A stretch of DNA of 64,000 bases from Salipiger mucosus DSM 16094 (lineage in GTDB: Bacteria; Pseudomonadota; Alphaproteobacteria; Rhodobacterales; Rhodobacteraceae). A program made the translations under genes and the position numbers. Under the pieces are notes generated by a model, which was given only the letters and a program-made list of their open reading frames with translations, had not been told where the DNA came from and ran no database searches. The stretch's first letter is position 1, and the number at the start of each line of letters is the position of its first letter. This document shows positions 62,776 to 64,000 of this stretch, piece by piece. The stretch is from assembly GCF_000442255.1 (NCBI RefSeq), contig NZ_KE557284.1, positions 98,822-162,821 on the forward strand, given 5' to 3'.

Positions 62776-64000
62776 ATGGGCGAACCGGCGACCACACGGA
62801 GACGGACACGCGGCGGCGGCGGCGCTGCCCGGCGTGCCGAGCGGGGCAACGCCTCGGTCGAGACCGCGAAATACATCGAACGCAACATCCCGCTCTTCGA
62901 GGTGCTCGACGCCGAGGCGCTCGAGGCCATCGAGCACCACGCCGAGACCGTGCTGGAAGAGATCGGCGTCAACTTCGTCAACAACCCCGGCGCGCTCGAG
63001 CGCTGGCGCGCCGCCGGGGCCTCGGTCGACGCCGAGCGCGTGCGCCTGCCGCGCGGCCTTGCGCGCCAGCTCTGCGCCACGGCACCGGCCAAGTTCACGC
63101 AGGTCGCCCGCAACCCCGAGCGCAGCGTCGAGATCGGCGGCAAGAACCTCGTGCTCGCCCCGGTCTACGGCCCGCCCTTCGTGCACGACATGGAAGGCGG
63201 CCGCCGCTACGCCAAGCTCGAGGACTTCCGCAACTTCGTGAAGCTCGGGCAGATGTCGCGCTGGCTGCACCACTCCGGCGGCACCGTCTGCGAGCCCACG
63301 GACGTGCCGGTGAACAAGCGCCACCTCGACATGGTGCACGCGCACATGACGCTCTCGGACAAGCCCTTCATGGGTTCGGTCACCGATCCCTCGCGCGCCG
63401 AGGACTGCGTCGAGATGTGCGGCCTGCTCTTCGGCGAGCAGTTCGTGCAGGACAACACGGTGATGACCTCGCTCATCAACATCAACTCGCCGCTCACCTT
63501 CGACGAGGTCATGGTCGGCGCGCTCGAGGTCTATGCCGCCAACAACCAGGCCTGCATCGTCTCGCCCTTCATCGTGGGCGGCGCGATGGCGCCGGTCTCG
63601 GTCGCGGGCACGCTGGTCCAGGTGCTGGCCGAGGTCATGGCCGGCGTCGCCTACTCCCAGCTCGTGCGCCCCGGCGCGCCGGTGATCTTCGGCGCCTTCG
63701 TCACCTCGATCGACATGAACTCGGGCGCGCCCACCTTCGGCACCCCCGAGGCCGCGCAGATCACCTACGGCGCCGGCCAGCTCGCCCGGCGCCTCGGCCT
63801 GCCGTTCCGCTCGGCGGGCTCCTTCTGCGGCGCCAAGCTGCCCGACGCGCAGGCCGCCTACGAAACCGCGAACACGCTGAACGTGGGCCTGCTCTCGGGC
63901 GTGAACTTCATGCTGCATTCCTGCGGCTGGCTCGAAGGGGGGCTCGTCGCCTCCTACGAGAAGTTCGTCATGGACGCCGACCAGCTCGGCGCGCTGCACC
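62776..64000 (+). CDS. MttB-family trimethylamine/betaine-type methyltransferase (3' end beyond window)
   Basis: The frame is open from ATG 62776 to the right edge, giving 408 codons without a stop. After a basic N-terminal extension, the MttB fold reads FEVLDAEALEAIEHHAETVL, ARNPERSVEIGGKNLVLAPV, GGTVCEPTDVPVNKRHLD and INSPLTFDEVMVGALEVYA. No internal TAG was seen, so it belongs to the group without pyrrolysine, related to glycine-betaine:corrinoid methyltransferases and their widely spread roseobacter relatives. The C-terminal part and any partner corrinoid protein are outside the window. Confidence 0.88.
   Translation, partial: MGEPATTRRRTRGGGGAARRAERGNASVETAKYIERNIPLFEVLDAEALEAIEHHAETVLEEIGVNFVNNPGALERWRAAGASVDAERVRLPRGLARQLCATAPAKFTQVARNPERSVEIGGKNLVLAPVYGPPFVHDMEGGRRYAKLEDFRNFVKLGQMSRWLHHSGGTVCEPTDVPVNKRHLDMVHAHMTLSDKPFMGSVTDPSRAEDCVEMCGLLFGEQFVQDNTVMTSLININSPLTFDEVMVGALEVYAANNQACIVSPFIVGGAMAPVSVAGTLVQVLAEVMAGVAYSQLVRPGAPVIFGAFVTSIDMNSGAPTFGTPEAAQITYGAGQLARRLGLPFRSAGSFCGAKLPDAQAAYETANTLNVGLLSGVNFMLHSCGWLEGGLVASYEKFVMDADQLGALH

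Noticed and set aside
1-64000. CRISPR arrays, insertion sequences or prophage genes
   Set aside because: No regularly spaced repeats, no cas genes, no intact transposase, integrase or phage structural genes were recognised.

Overview
The window is one stretch of a high-GC alphaproteobacterial chromosome, almost certainly from the Rhodobacteraceae (Roseobacter/Salipiger-like). The evidence is the gene content and order: a tRNA-Ser beside a lipoprotein gene, a zeta-type ATPase inhibitor (DUF1476) beside purC, purS/purQ followed by a dctB/dctD-like pair, a DUF1127 gene divergent from a MocR regulator, rplM-rpsI, guaA beside a DUF2270 membrane protein, a non-pyrrolysine MttB-family methyltransferase, and many TRAP and tripartite tricarboxylate transporter genes. 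No phage, plasmid, insertion sequence or CRISPR array was seen.

Bases 1-19,300 are an accessory region of small regulator-plus-enzyme modules: an MgtC-like membrane protein; an AhpD-like peroxidase divergent from a TetR regulator with a two-palindrome operator; EamA exporter, WrbA and a shortened DsbA-family protein near a LysR gene; an AraC - NmrA reductase - DUF4345 set; a DUF6880 protein; a Tat-exported OpgG/OpgD glucan protein; and a quinone/electrophile-defence operon (MhqO-like dioxygenase, MhqD-like hydrolase, GNAT, pirin) divergent from a LysR regulator.

Bases 19,300-38,800 are carboxylic-acid catabolism and transport. A LysR-controlled run holds a D-2-hydroxyacid dehydrogenase, an RraA/HMG-aldolase-like protein and a complete TctCBA transporter. 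A minus-strand run holds a family III CoA-transferase, a TRAP transporter (M, P, Q) and the decayed remains of an aconitase-family gene joined to the tail of an HMG-CoA-lyase-like gene. Then come MYG1, a solitary TRAP binding protein with a DenD-like dehydrogenase and FadR-type regulator, a Tat-exported transglutaminase-like protein, and a broken aldo/keto reductase - LysR pair. Gene damage is concentrated here.

Bases 39,158-64,000 are more conserved, housekeeping-like chromosome: tRNA-Asn, an MBL hydrolase, an EnvZ-like kinase, zeta inhibitor, purC-purS-(alcohol dehydrogenase)-purQ, a DctB/DctD-type two-component system, a MocR regulator with a C-terminal frameshift, rplM-rpsI with a clear sigma-70 promoter, a sulfotransferase, ppk2, metA, a FadL-type porin, an exporter, guaA and the start of an MttB-family gene that runs off the right edge.

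I did not find a convincing wholly new defence or mobile system. The most noteworthy signals are repeated internal deletions and frameshifts in catabolic genes, a DctD-like regulator without the sigma-54 GAFTGA loop, TRAP parts without partners, and several palindromic operators that can be paired with nearby regulators.
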